DNA of 64,000 bases, taken from NCBI GenBank assembly GCA_021234155.1, contig JAJEKV010000520.1, forward strand, positions 64,001 to 128,000, given 5' to 3'. How positions within the stretch are numbered: position 1 is the stretch's first letter; each line of letters begins with the position of its first letter. Shown one piece after another: positions 21,861 to 35,589 of the stretch. This DNA comes from Isoetes taiwanensis (taxonomy: Eukaryota; Streptophyta; Lycopodiopsida; Isoetales; Isoetaceae). The notes beneath the pieces were generated by a model, which worked only from the letters and a program-made list of their open reading frames with translations, was not told the origin of the DNA and made no database searches. A program made the translations under genes and the position numbers.

Positions 21861-24800
21861 AAGGTGGAAAAAAAAAATCTATGGGTATAGGTTGCCACCT
21901 ATCTTGCCTGCAATTAATGCTAGGCAATGGGAAAAAAAGGCCCCGTTCTCCGCCCTGAAGCGAAGGCGGCGATGGACTGCAGCCGTCTCCTTCAATGCAT
22001 TCATTTGCACGAATCACATTCCGGAGTCGTTATCCCTCAGAGCTCAAAGGGTTCGGCCTCTAATTTCTCGGTCTCAGCTTCTGTTTTACTCTGTAAGGAT
22101 ACGTTCTGTACCCTTTCCCTCTGCCTTGCTGGTCACTCAAGCATCGACCGCAGGCGATCAGGGTCTACAACGACCTACGGCCTTCTGATCTAAAGGTTTC
22201 TTCATTTGTTGCTTCATTTGTTTTATCGGGATGTTATGGTATAGTAGCAAAACAATTCTGCATCTAACAGCCCTGAAGTCGCCATTATTGCATATGGCTT
22301 CCCGGTATTAAGGATTCCTTCCAATCATCAAATGCTTATATCTGGTGATACGGAAGCTTCTGTTACTGTTAAATATTATTTACTAATCTGGATACAGCGG
22401 AAGTTTCCAATCTGATCCTATCAGTGGGTCAGAAGTTTCGTACTGTCGATGGGTTTCAGAGAATCCAGGAGTCAAATCTTAAATGTTTATCTTATTCTGG
22501 GTCAGCTCTCTACCGTCGAAAACGGGCAGTTCCTGTTCGCATGTTTGAACAGAAGTCCCAGTTGTTCAGAAGTCTTCAGTTAGGTCGGTGACAAAAGGAA
22601 AAATTTTCTCCTCCTGGTTCTGCATCACTTTACCCTTTCTCAGAGATTCTTTGGGCAACGGCCATGATTGGGAAACACAGCTGTGGTAAGCTTTTATTTT
22701 AGTCACGCTTTTAATTATCTTTCTGTATTTTTGTGTCTCTGTATTGGCAGCCCTTTTGTCGCGGCTTTCATTATGGGCTTTCGATTTTGTCTACTGTTTG
22801 GCAATTCGCCCAACTACGGCACTCCCTGCGCATGATTTGATTCTGATCCGAGGTTGCATTTCCTGTATATTGTGCTAATGTTGGCGTTTAACCTTTTGCA
22901 GGCAAAAATCCTTCAGGTTCAACTGGTGGTAATTTGAAGGCCAAATGCACGTGGTTACATGCAGAACAGGCGATCGTGCACTATTTGTTTTATCAATAAA
23001 GAAATTTGTTTTCGTCAATAAAGGAGGTCAGATACACATACCTGTTATACAATGTTACTTGGGCAATAGGTTGTTTTATCTGCAGTGTATGGGCTGTGTT
23101 CTTATCTTCTTGATTGTTGCAGTCTATGTCAAAAAATCCAGCTTCAAGCTTTTTAGAATCCAGAAGCACAGGAAGACCACCTGCTATGTGTTTTCTCAAG
23201 CTAGTCTTTCTCAACCCAGTTAGTGCCAGAGTTTGCTTACCACCATAGAGAGGTGATTACAAGATCATTACTATCATCATGTGGTTTTGTAGGAGTATAG
23301 TCTTCCTACCAACACAAACTATTGTGCGTTTACTTGCAGGTTTGAAAAATGGTATAAAGACACTGTCTATTTGTATTCCAATGTCAATATTATGATCTCA
23401 TTCCCTCTAGGTTTTGTTTTGTAGTCCAATGTCTACATGATAATTTGAGCCTCCTCTCCAAGTATGTTTACTCCATTCATCAGAAAAGACAGCGGCGCTG
23501 TTCATATTTTGACTAGAAAGGGTCGCAACTATTCTGCAACTATTCTGCCAACGCTTGTTTTAGACTATGTGCTTCTAATCCATCCAGGTAATCCAATGTT
23601 ATGTTGTGATAGCTTATGGCTGAATTTAATTCATTTGAGTGTCTTTTTAGTCCTTGAATGTATTTAAAATATGAATGTAGCAAGATCTATATTTTTATTC
23701 AGGCACTCTGCTCATTATGCTGAATTTTTGTTCTGTTCTATAAGCCCTTTGGCAGAATATATATGTAGACATTTAGGTATTTGGCGAAAAATTTAGAGCC
23801 ATCAGCTTTTTGCTAGCTAAAAATTGTTAGCTCCAAACACAAGTGTTGACCTATGTCACGACAAATGTTTTTATCTTCTTATGCAAAATATTTGGTCTAT
23901 TTGCTGCATCAAATTATGGCATTTTCACTGCAGAAGTTATCAATGTTTGTTGCAGGTCTTATAAAGACAAAGTAAAGGAGGCATGAGCTCATATGCACTG
24001 CAACATTTTATGATTGAATTATGTGAGTCCTTTTTTTTTTAACTTGCGTATGGATAACACATTTCTTGAGCATGTCAATTACCACGTTATGACGACGAGG
24101 TACCAACTTAATATAGTATTTTTATGTTTGTCCTTTGAAGAACCGCTTCTACACTGCATGCTTTGAGCTACCTCAAATCATGGCTCAAATATTTAGGATA
24201 TAATAATAATTGGTCCATGTTTGACTCATGCACATAGCTTGACACATTGGAGATCTCTCCTTGCAGCTCATAACACATGTATTTGTGTTCTGATCTTTGT
24301 TGTAGCTCCAGCAAAATCAGAGAATGCATTTTGATCCCATATTTGCCAGGCCGGAGTTCAAGCGGGAAATGTTTGTTTAACATGGCATTCAGGTATGTCG
24401 CCTAATAATTAATGTTCGATTTGTATTGGGAGCTTAAGACAGTAATCATATAATATTTTTACTGTATTTATCAATCAGTCCCTCTTTTTTTGCCATACAT
24501 CATTTCTGTAAAATATGTTCCAACATGCTAGATTCTTATTGCTGCAAGTACTAGATGGCAAAAAATTGTGTAGGCATTTGCTTCCTTTTTTTACAAACAT
24601 ACAAGTTCTAATTCTGTTTTCCATTGTTTAGGTACACTTGGGAAGATTTAAGGAGCTGCATAAGCTGACATATCTAGGTAAGAAAACTTTTTTTGGATGT
24701 GATGATGTGTTGATTGCTAGTTTTGACACTGTTGAATTTTGCAGTAACCACCGTGCTGCAGCAAACTTTAGAAATGTTTTCATATCTTGAAGGCTGCTTA

Positions 24801-25025
24801 TTATTATAAGATGCTGCATGCAATACAATTCAAATTTTTAATGACATGTAATCCAAACATCTTTTAGATGGAACAAAGCTAGAATGGGTCCATGTCTTAG
24901 ATTTTGTTATTAGAAATAGAACTTGCAGCACCTAGAATTGGCATAGTGTACTCCGAGCATGTCTTTTTGCCTCTTAGTAATGCTTTCGGTGCTTTGATTA
25001 TTCTTCTTAATCTTTGATTTCATAT
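21861..25025. other. Gene-like but unassigned stretch
   Basis: The first 340 bp are richer in G+C and hold overlapping plus frames (21856-22188 and 21927-22193) without known motifs. Acceptor- and donor-like sites follow, for example CTGTGGTAAGC near 22680, TTTTGCAGGC near 22900, TTGCAGGTCTT near 23955 and TCTAGGTAAG near 24680. I could not assemble a protein from them. It could be the 5' part of a worn gene or a non-coding transcript. Confidence 0.35.
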
Positions 25026-26140
25026 TCTAGTAATACAATGACTTTGTTCTCTTCCTCATGTAAACAAAGGTAATTCAAGCCAACAAGATCTGTAATTGCT
25101 GCTTCAGCCTTAACCTGATCTGCAAAATAAGGGTCTGTAACAGTAGCACATTGGTCCGAGAAATGACTTGCTGTTCAAAGTAGTGCTCAGATTGCCATCA
25201 AGTCATGTTGTGGGCAAGCGGTGCTAGCCAGCCAAGTATTCGATCTAAAGCTGCTTGCCATTCAAATGCCAATGCTGGATCAAGTGCAGATTTATCTTTA
25301 GTGAGACCCTTTAACCGTGCCCGCAAAACTGCTCTTATATTTTGTGGTAACATGCGGTATAAATCATTCCGGGCATCTTGACCTATCAATTGTGGATACC
25401 TAACCATCTTTTCAATTAAGATTATAACATTTGAATAGTGGAGTGCAAGAGCAGCTCTTCCAAGAGTTGAGGAAGGTGCAGGCTGTGTAATGCTTTTGGG
25501 GTCAAAAAGGAGACTGTTCAAATGCCCATTGGCATGGCCATTACATAGTCGCCTCTGATATAAGTCTGCATTAGCTAGTGAAGAGTTCCTGCAATCACAG
25601 GGTTGGCCCATCCGTGCTCTTTCACAAGCCTGGCCATTACACATTGTACTAGATGAAGAAGTCGACAAGCTTCTCGTGTGTCTAGATATGTGTTTAAAGT
25701 TTGAGGACAGACGAGTCTTGGAACTCCTACTCCGAGCAATATATGGACCAAAGCTCAGGCTAGAGCGCGCCAATTGGTGTTCTTCTGAACTTAATTGCCC
25801 CATGGACATATTGCTGTTTCTAGGAGCTGCATGTCAAGATTTTACAGCTTTCACCATAGAATGATTGCTGTCACCATTTCGCTATGACGAATAAAATCGA
25901 GCAGAATCCATCAGATCAGCTAGGATTTCAAGTTCTTCGTACAGATTTGAAGTAGAACCAACATATCTCCATTTTTTTAATTTTGGTCTCTATTTCTTTT
26001 GAACTATACTCGAGAACACTGGCATCAATATTCTGCTTCAATACATCATTCAATACATGTTGAAATCCCTGCAAAGCAGCATCTGACATTTTTTCCCAAG
26101 CCTTGCAACAGCAGCAACCAGGGATGTAAAAAATGGTATT
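25026..26140 (-). pseudogene. DUF668-family (PSK-simulator-like) gene fragment, broken
   Basis: This matches the second half of plant DUF3475/DUF668 proteins. On the minus strand: DAALQGFQHVLNDVLKQNID and SSKEIETKIKKME (26090-25975), LYEELEILADL in a shifted frame (about 25945), then a 203-codon frame (25809-25198) with LGRAALALHYSNVIILIEKM, LIGQDARNDLYRMLPQNIR and ILGWLAPLAHNM. Four breaks are visible: a shift after KIKKME, a stop after ARFYSS near 25881, a TGA right after LAHNM where the family continues with RWQSE, and a one-base loss near 25130 before ADQVKAEAAITDLVGLNYL. The lack of introns suggests a retrocopy or captured fragment. Related proteins act near the plasma membrane in growth signalling. 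Confidence 0.8.
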
Positions 26141-26399
26141 GTAGAGTTCCACGATTCAAGCAAGAGGATGTGGTAATAAAGGTAATGTCATAAAAAAGGA
26201 ATCCAAAAAAGTGGGTGGCCAATATAACATGAATTGTGAAATAGACTTTGCCTCTAGGGAATTTGTAGACAATATACATCACAATATTTTCCATTTCAAT
26301 GAGGTATAAGGTATGGTAATTTATTTGACTGTAGTTTGTTGCTTCAAGCTTAATGTTTAGATATCTATGGTCAAAATATTGTCTAAGATTACTGCAAGC

Positions 26400-28200
26400 T
26401 TGGCTTGCAATTTTTTCGTACTCATCTCAAGTGGTGAGCTTTTGACTGCTAGACAACCTTCTAAGCGATTGAGGGATGGGATATTTAGTGTTTCAACAAG
26501 ACAATGGATTTAGCTTAAACCTTTGTGACTTTAGTCTAGATGCCTTCTCCCACTCGTATGACAGGACAATTGAGATAATTGAGAATGTGAATCTTCTAAC
26601 TGACTAAGTGATGGCATAATTAGTGTTTTAACAAGACAATGGATTTAGCTTAAACCTTCATGAAAGAAGATCGTGTTGACGAAATGTAGGAGCGTCTATG
26701 TAGAAGGAAGGAAGGAAGGAAGGAAGTATATTTTTACGTCGCACCACAAATTTAAAGGGATCTTAAAAGGATGTAGGAGTGTTGCACAATCTAGTGGATT
26801 TTGCATAGAATATTCTATGATCTAAGAAAACTCTTATACTTGTGATTTGTGAGATTCATAGCATCCAAAGGGATGCGTCCCTATTGTAAGAAACATTGAA
26901 TTCGACATATCTAAATGGAATTCCATGAGAAGATGTTTGCTAAAGAAATCATGAAAGTCGACTTATGCTAGATAAACTTTTTTGTAGATTGGAATTATTT
27001 GACATGATACTCATCAAGTTGTCAAAATTATTCTTTACACTGTACACTTATTGAGGATTCTTACCTTTTGATTAAAGATATTGGGCCTCCAATTAAGTCT
27101 ACCACTGCTCCTATGGTATGATGTGACTTTGTGTACCACAAACCAATCTTTGACTATGCAATTGATTTTAACTTCTTCATTTAGCTTGACTCTTTTAGTT
27201 TAATTCAAATTTAGGTTCACTTTTCAATTTGAACTAAGATCGCTTTGACCTTCAACTTCCTTGATCTCTTCACCGAGAACTCTAGTTGCATCTATTGTTA
27301 GGATTCAAGAAAAAAAGTCAATAGCAATAAATCCTCAAGTGTGATCTCCATTTAATGGGGATTTCAATGAGACACTTCATGTATTTGTTCCAGATTCATG
27401 TGGAAGCTAAGGTAAAACTAATGAGAGTTATTGGCTTTGTAGAACCAATTTATTGGTTTCCAAATGAGATAGTTTTTAAGCCCTCTAGAAATGTCTCAAA
27501 TGGCCGTGTGGAGTCTAAGAGAATTACCAATGCCAAGAACTTTGAAGTTTCCAAATGGAGGGCCGTTATCAACTAGGAAACAAGCTTCTAGCATGACACT
27601 TCCCACGGCATTGGATTGTTCTTATCCCGTGGATGGAGAAGTTCTAATGAACAATGGTGAGGTTCTCGACCGCCGAGAATCTTCTAAACCGTTGAGAGAC
27701 GCCATAATTAGCATTTTAACAAGAGAATTAGGAGTGGAATCGTGAATGCAACTCCCCAACTCCTATTCCAAGATGGTCATTGAATAGCTATCAAGCAAGT
27801 GATTCAAATTTCGCAGAGAAATATTTGAGAAGGTAAAATCTCAAATAAGATGTGGATTAAAGACACTACTAAATTCACCCTTAAATGAGTGGATTATGAT
27901 ATTTGCTATCGAACATTTAATTTGATTTGGACAATTAGAATTTTAGAATTCACCTATGATTATTTATTGTAGATTGTTAACTAATAGACAACTATATGTT
28001 CAGAGAAAGACTATGGAATTATACGAAACTTTATGGCAATGTTGATTGATGCAACTTCCACTGTGATATTGACTTTTTCTAACTTAATTCTTGACACTCA
28101 ACTTTAGATACTGATCTGTTTAAGCTTGGACTAGTTCTAGATCTTCATTAACCATAAGTGATATACCCATTCATAGTATAAAGACTTGTATATATATACA
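26400..28200 (-). repeat. Dispersed repeat body (reverse orientation), with internal repeats
   Basis: The stretch 27600-28180 is the reverse-complement relative of 3150-3560. A phrase like TTAGTGTTTTAACAAGACAATGGATTTAGCTTAAACCTT occurs near 26480 and 26620, and a diverged form near 27700. The body ends at 28177-28190 in the AT box. Open frames such as 27355-27576 and 27491-27745 show no family motif. Confidence 0.5.
26703..26726 (+). repeat. GGAA microsatellite
   Basis: GAAGGAAGG repeats run for about six GGAA units. It is a simple sequence repeat with no other sign of function. Confidence 0.9.
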
Positions 28201-28560
28201 ATTATATGAGTGCTGCCAACATTCGGTAGAGATTGATGTAGAGATTGATCTTGGCCGTCCATCTCTGAGATGGACGACCCAGACGGTGCCACCTCGTAAC
28301 ACCCCAAGCATCCCCCCTTATTTGGGGCTTTTAATCTGGGCCCTTAAAATTGGGGCATTTTATCTAGACCGTCGATTAAAATTATTTGGGGCTTTTCATA
28401 TGGGCCTTCGGATTAAAAGGGAAGGTCAAATCTTGGCCGTCAAATTTGGATAGGAAGTTGCATGGAAGGTGATAGAATTGGGGCTTTTAATCCAGATCAT
28501 TGCAATTAGGGCACCTTCATGAGGTGGCAATGCACATTAATTAAAAATCATCCAAAGGAT
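28177..28560 (-). repeat. AT box and GGGGCTTTT module, copy 4 (reverse orientation)
   Basis: A diverged dyad TATAA-AGAC-TTGTA at 28177-28190 and a TA run are followed by a hairpin at about 28253-28278 (GGCCGTCCATCT, CTG loop, AGATGGACG). Then come repeats of TTGGGGC(T)TTTTAATCT/CATATGGG. It is close kin to 46318-46540 and 54505-54735. Confidence 0.65.
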
Positions 28561-29137
28561 ATTTTCTACTTTTCTCTCGTTTTGATTCCTACCGGGCTTG
28601 TGGTGGCTATGGCGGAGAGTAGGATATGACGACGACGCTTGTGAATCCCCTCAGATAACCCTGTAATTGATTTGAAGCTCGACTTTAGAGTTTAGTTTCA
28701 ACATTTCGTTCCATTAGAATCTAATTAACGCAAATACTTTCGGTGCCAAGAGTTTCCGACATCACAAGGATGTGCCTTTGGCGCTTCCTTCACCAGTAAA
28801 ATCATTGCAGAGGCACAATCGAAGCTTCTATTGTTCCTGTGCACAACCGAAGTTGAAATTGAACCTTCAAAATGGGATTTTGCTTAACACATGCCTAATG
28901 GTCCTGTTTACATCATGTTTTAGACTCCGGTGGCATAAATTTGACCCATTTTTTAGGCTTAAGGTTTGTATTTTGGATTCTTCTGGGTTTTAAAGGTCTG
29001 TGGCGGATTGAAGACTTTGTAAGATTTTTGAGTTGGGCTCATGTAAGATGCAATCTCGAGTGGTCATAATCTTCGGTTTGGTCGATTATGATTCTTTGAA
29101 AAATTCTAGGAAGTTCAAGACGCAGAGTAAAATTCGG
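28561..29137. other. Unique sequence between repeat module and PPR array
   Basis: A plus-strand frame at 28772-28993 starts MPLALPSPVKSLQRHNRSFY and could be the transit-peptide-like start of the organellar PPR gene copied downstream: it is rich in Ser, Arg and hydrophobic residues and has few acidic ones. No PPR motif lies in it and no splice link was proved, so I leave it unassigned. Confidence 0.3.
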
Positions 29138-30439
29138 CAGCCATTGCTTCGCTAAAACGGCTATGGCTAAAAAGAAGCCGCTCCACAGGCTGAGGAATTC
29201 GAGTGAATATTGCAATGGTACTCCTAGCTAGCGTGTTTCCTATTTAGTTTACATTCTTAGAAACCCTTCTTCAATGCGCTTATTTCGCTAGAATTTGAGT
29301 TAGGTCATCCGTGATTTGCATACCCGTTATCTAAAAAACCGTGGTCGCCTCAGATCGCGAGGAACAAGAACCGGATCTCCGGATTTAGAGGATAAAAAGG
29401 CCAAATCCTTTCTTAAGCTGGCCGATTTGACATTATTTGATGTTCTTTACCTTTATTTGGTTGCCACTAATTTGAAATTGCGACACTGTACAAATCCGAT
29501 CTTGCTACCTCATGTAAAAGTGTATTGACGCATTTCATCTTTACGCATTATGGTCTGTTAAGCGCGATTTAATGAAAAAATTTCTATTTTGGAAGGTTAG
29601 ATGACTCAAAATGATCAAAGCATTCTTATTTGCACAAAGCTATCTTTTATAGGAAAGTATGCTGTTTGCGGTTCTCACCTAGATAGCAAGCATGATGCTG
29701 ATATAGTATATCTTTGTTTGACAACATATTTATTATCAGGCATTCAACGGATCGTGAGATTGCCATGATGGCACTTTTGGCTTATCTTTCATAGACCATA
29801 GCAGAGGTTGGTTCTAAGTGTAGAAGGCATTGAAACCATAGTTTCTAACGTCTATTTTTACAGCCCTGTAAATTGAGCGGAATCCTGAGCGTATTCTTTT
29901 GTGGGATTGTGATGTCCCATTACACTGCACAACATGACGTAAAAACCGTAATAACAAATAAGTATGTTGATCATTTGTTTTATGCTTGGGATATAATTTG
30001 TACTTTAGGAATTGTGTGGGCTTGAGGACTGATGCAATCATTTGCATGCTTTTGCAACATTTTCATTCATTGCAGAGACCTTTATATTCCTTTATGTTGG
30101 AATAGATGTGTTGGATGTTCAAAAATGGCGGCTAGCAAAACACAGGTAAATAATGTAAACATTATAATAGCCTTTTCGTGTAGCTATTGATTGTTGATAT
30201 TGATGAAGAGTTTTACCAGCACTAAGATATAAGTTGACCATCATCTTTTACTAGCAATGCTCATGTTTCAAAGAACTTTTAGTTTCGCTTTTTATTATGA
30301 AAAGATGGTTTGGCTCTTTTAATGTAAAACATTGCATCCGCTTTGGGTCGAAACACTTTGATGTAATTGGCCAACTCCTTCTGGGGAGATCGAAGACAAA
30401 CCTTTTCGCGATCAACTTCCATTTATCATTACTCGCTAG

Positions 30440-30860
30440 AAGCTTATAGTAGAGGAAACATGTTAGCTCAACGTAATGAGGAATTTCAGAATTTGCCAAA
30501 GTTCCATCCAAGCCAAACGCCTTCACTTTTAAGTGTTTGTTACAATCTCATGCAAGGGCTGGGGAAATTGACAGATCCATTGGTATTTATAACAACATGT
30601 TAGAGTGTGGCTTCCTACCTGACAATGCATTGTATAATGTGCTTCTGAATGCCCTTGGTAATGCAGGGAAAATAGATGAAACCTGCAGAGTTTTTCATGA
30701 GAAGTCAAAAAGAGGTTGCCCAGATGTCTATTCTTACACCATTATTATTCGAATACTGAGCAAGGCCGAAAACCGAAGTAGCCCGAGAGATTTTTGAGCA
30801 TATGTCGATACCGGTCGTACTCCCAATGTCATAACATATAACACACTCATTGAGTAAGAA
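30440..30860 (+). pseudogene. P-type PPR fragment, array copy A
   Basis: This encodes about three and a half 35-residue PPR helix-pair repeats: FTFKCLLQSHARAGEIDRSI (in a shifted frame), FLPDNALYNVLLNALGNAGK, CPDVYSYTIIIRILSKAG and then PNVITYNTLIE followed by a stop. PPR proteins bind organellar RNA. The frame shifts near 30510 and near 30765, where CTGG-containing sites differ from the other copies. No start or full gene is present. Confidence 0.75.
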
Positions 30861-32789
30861 GCAGTACATTTAACAATTTGTTTTACGGAATGGAGAGTGA
30901 AGATTTGCGGTTTTTAGCCCAGTTTTTGCATTCCAAATGTTTGAATGCTTAGTATGACGTATTCTTCTGCAGATTAGTTATTCCAGGGTTATGGAGCTAG
31001 GTGTATCTGCGATGGTGACTGAGGATATTCGGCTTCAATATGTCCGCTTGAAGCCAATCCCCAAGAACTCCGGTTTAGAGCTTTCTTGTATGCCACAATT
31101 GCAGATAAGGGCTTTCACATGCTTTTGCACCCAGTGATGTCAGCATGTTAGAAGAAGATTTGAGAGTACTAAAAGTCAGTTGCTTTCTTTTCCTACCTCC
31201 AGACTGAATGCTGTGTTAACTTTCATTTGAATTGTCTAAGTCTGCGTGCATAGATAAAAAATTAAAAGCTTGGAAAAAAAATGGTAAATGTATACATGCA
31301 TGCTTAATCTAAGAATCCCGTCCAGATAAATACAAGATCAATCATTTGAACCATTCACGAAAGCTGCATGGTCAAATAGATCAAATTTTCTATGTTTAAA
31401 GTAGTGCTTCCTACAGGAATTTTTTTATAGCCGATGGCTTAAGGGTTGCTTAGAGGAGTAGTTGAAAATGCTGCATCTTTAGTACAGCCATTGCTTCGCT
31501 AAAACGGCTATGGCTAAAAAGAAGCCGCTCCACAGGCTGAGGAATTCGAGTGAATATTGCAATGGTACTCCTAGCTAGCGTGTTTCCTATTTAGTTTACA
31601 TTCTTAGAAACCCTTCTTCAATGCGCTTATTTCGCTAGAATTTGAGTTAGGTCATCTGCATTTGCATACCCGTTATCTAAAAAAAACTGTGTCGTCTGTA
31701 TCAGGCGAGGAACAAGAACCGGATCTCCGGATTTAGAGGATAAAAAGGCCAAATCCTTTCTTAAGCTGGCCGATTTGACATTATTTGATGTTCTTTACCT
31801 TTATTTGGTTGCCACTAATTTGAAATTGCGACACTGTACAAATCCGATCTTGCTACCTCATGTAAAAGTGTATTGACGCATTTCATCTTTACAGACATGG
31901 CTGTTAAGTGCGTACGCAATGAAAAATTTCTATTTTGGAAGGTTAGATGACTCAAAATGATCAAAGCATTCTTATTTGCACAAAGCTATCTTTTATAGGA
32001 AAGTATGCTGTTTGCGGTTCTCACCTAGATAGCAAGCATGATGCTGATATAGTATATCTTTGTTTGACAACATATTTATTATCAGGCATTCAACGGATCG
32101 TGAGATTGCCATGATGGCACTTTTGGCTTATCTTTCATAGACCATAGCAGAGGTTGGTTCTAAGTGTAGAAGGCATTGAAACCATAGTTTCTAACGTCTA
32201 TTTTTACAGCCCTGTAAATTGAGCGGAATCCTGAGCGTATTCTTTTGTGGGATTGTGATGTCCCATTACACCTGGCACAACATGACAGAAAACTCCAGAA
32301 TAACAGCGAAGTATGTTGATCATTTGTTTTGCGTTTGGGATATAATTTGTACTTTAGGAATTGTGTGGGCTTGAGGACTGATGCAATCATTGCAGGCATG
32401 CTTTTGCAACATTTTCATTCATTGCAGAGACCTTTATATTCCTTTATGTTGGAATAGATGTGTTGGATGTTCAAAAATGGCGGCTAGCAAAACACAGGTA
32501 AATAATGTAAACATTATAATAGCCTTTTCGTGTAGCTATTGATTGTTGATATTGATGAAGAATTTTACCAGCACTAAGATATAAGTTGACCATCATCTTT
32601 TACTAGCAATGCTCATGTTTCAAAGAACTTTTAGTTTCGTTTTTATTATGAAAAGATGGTTTGGCTCTTTTAATGGAAACATTGCATCTGCTTTGGGCGT
32701 AAAACACTTTGATGTAATTGGCCAACTCCTTCCGGAGATCGAAGACAAACCTTTTCGCGATCAACTTCCATTTATCAAGACTCGCTAGA

Positions 32790-33215
32790 AGCTTATAGTA
32801 GAGGAAACATGTTAGCTCAATGAGTAATGAGGAATTTCAGAATTTGCCAAAGTTCCATCTGAAGCCAAACGCCTTCACTTTTAAGTGTTTGTTACAATCT
32901 CATGCAAGGGCTGGGGAAATTGACAGATCCATTGGTATTTATAACAACATGTTAGAGTGTGGCTTCCTACCTGACAATGCATTGTATAATGTGCTTCTGA
33001 ATGCCCTTGGTAATGCAGGAAAATAGATGAAACCCGGCAGAGTTTTTTCATGAGAAGTCAAAAAGAGGTTGCCCAGATGTCTATTCTTACACCATTATTA
33101 TTCGAATACTGAGCAAGGCTGGAAAACTGGAAGTAGCCCGAGAGATTTTTGAGCATATGTCGATAATCGGGGCTGTACTCCCAATGTCATAACATATAAC
33201 ACACTCATTGAGTAA
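32790..33215 (+). pseudogene. P-type PPR fragment, array copy B
   Basis: The same PPR repeats as in copy A. The frame is open from 32820 through NALGNAGK (33026). It then breaks where copies A and D read AACCTGCAGAG and this copy reads AACCCGGCAGAG. Downstream, ILSKAGKLEVAREIFEHMS is intact, and this copy keeps CTGG at both sites that are altered in copy A. Confidence 0.75.
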
Positions 33216-35589
33216 GAAGCAGTACATTTAACAATTTGTTTTACGGAATGGAGAGTGAAGATTTGCGGTTTTTAGCCCAGTTTTTGCATTCCAAATGTTT
33301 GAATGCTTAGTATGACGTATTCTTCTGCAGATTAGTTATTCCAGGGTTATGGAGCTAGGTGTATCTGCGATGGTGACTGAGGATATTCGGCTTCAATATG
33401 TCCGCTTGAAGCCAATCCCCAAGAACTCCGGTTTAGAGCTTTCTAGTATGCCACAATTGCAGATAAGGGCTTTCACATGCTTTTGCACCCAGTGATGTCA
33501 GCATGTTAGAAGAAGATTTGAGAGTACTAAAAGTCAGTTGCTTTCTTTTCCTACCTCCAGACTGAATGCTGTGTTAACTTTCATTTGAATTGTCTAAGTC
33601 TGCGTGCATAGATAAAAAATTAAAAGCTTGGAAAAAAAATGGTAAATGTATACATGCATGCTTAATCTAAGAATCCCGTCCAGATAAATACAAGATCAAT
33701 CATTTGAACCATTCACGAAAGCTGCATGGTCAAATAGATCAAATTTTCTATGTTTAAAGTAGTGCTTCCTACAGGAATTTTTTTATAGCTGATGGCGAAG
33801 GGTTGCTTAGAGGAGTAGTTGAAAATGCTGCATCTTTAGTACAGCCATTGCTTCGCCAAAACGGCTATGGCTAAAAAGAAGCCGCTCCACAGGCTGAGGA
33901 ATTCGAGTGAATATTGCAATGGTACTCCTAGCTAGCGTGTTTTCTATTTAGTTTACATTCTTAGAAACCCTTCTTCAATGCGCTTATTTCGCTAGAATTT
34001 GAGTTAGGTCATCTGCATTTGCATACCCGTTATCTAAAAAAAACCGCGGTCGCCTCAGACGGTGAGGAACAAGAACCGATCTCCGATTTAGAGGATAAAA
34101 AGGCCAAATCCTTTCTTAAGCTGGCCGATTTGACATTATTTGATGTTCTTTACCTTTATTTGGTTGCCACTAATTTGAAATTGCGACACTGTACAAATCC
34201 GATCTTGCTACCTCATGTAAAAGTGTATTGACGCATTTCATCTTTACAGACATGGCTGTTAAGTGCGTACGCAATGAAAAATTCGGCAGCCATTGCTTCG
34301 CTAAAACGGCTATGGCTAAAAAGAAGCCGCTCCACAGGCTGAGGAATTCGAGTGAATATTGCAATGGTACTCCTAGCTAGCGTGTTTCCTATTTAGTTTA
34401 CATTCTTAGAAACCCTTCTTCAATGCGCTTATTTCGCTAGAATTTGAGTTAGGTCATCTGCATTTGCATACCCGTTATCTAAAAAAAACTGTGTCGTCTG
34501 TATCAGGCGAGGAACAAGAACCGGATCTCCGGATTTAGAGGATAAAAAGGCCAAATCCTTTCCTGGCCGATTTGACATTATTTGATGTTCTTTACCTTTA
34601 TTTGGTTGCCACTAATTTGAAATTGCGACACTGTACAAATCCGATCTTGCTACCTCATGTAAAAGTGTATTGACGCATTTCATCTTTACAGACATGGCTG
34701 TTAAGTGCGTACGCAATGAAAAATTTCTATTTTGGAAGGTTAGATGACTCAAAATGATCAAAGCATTCTTATTTGCACAAAGCTATCTTTTATAGGAAAG
34801 TATGCTGTTTGCGGTTCTCACCTAGATAGCAAGCATGATGCTGATATAGTATATCTTTGTTTGACAACATATTTATTATCAGGCATTCAACGGATCGTGA
34901 GATTGCCATGATGGCACTTTTGGCTTATCTTTCATAGACCATAGCAGAGGTTGGTTCTAAGTGTAGAAGGCATTGAAACCATAGTTTCTAACGCCTATTT
35001 TACAAAACCAGAATTGAGCGGAATCGGAAATTATTCTTTTGTGGGATTGTGATGTCCCATTACACCGGCACAACATGACGTAAAAACTCCCGTAATAACA
35101 AGTAAGTATGTTGATCATTTGTTTTATGCGTTTGGGATATAATTTGTACTTTAGGAATTGTGTGGGCTTGAGGATGATGCAATCATTGCGGGCATGCTTT
35201 TGCAACATTTTCATTCATTGCGAGAGACCTTTATATTCCTTTATGTTGGAATAGATGTGTTGATGTTCAAAAATGGCGGCTAGCAAAACACGGGTAAATA
35301 ATGTAAACATTATAATAGCCTTTTCGTAGCTATTGATTGTTGATATTGATGAAGAGTTTTACCAAAGACTAAGATATAAGTTGACCATCATCTTTTACTA
35401 GCAATGCTCATGTTTCAAAAGAACTTTTTAGTTTCGTTTTTATTATGAAAAGATGGTTTGGCTCTTTTTAACGTAAACATTGCATCCGCTTTGGGTCAAA
35501 CACTTTGATGTAATTGGCCAACTCCTGAGGAGATCGAAGACAAACCTTTTCGCGATCAACTTCCATTTATCAGTACTCTGCTAGAAGCT

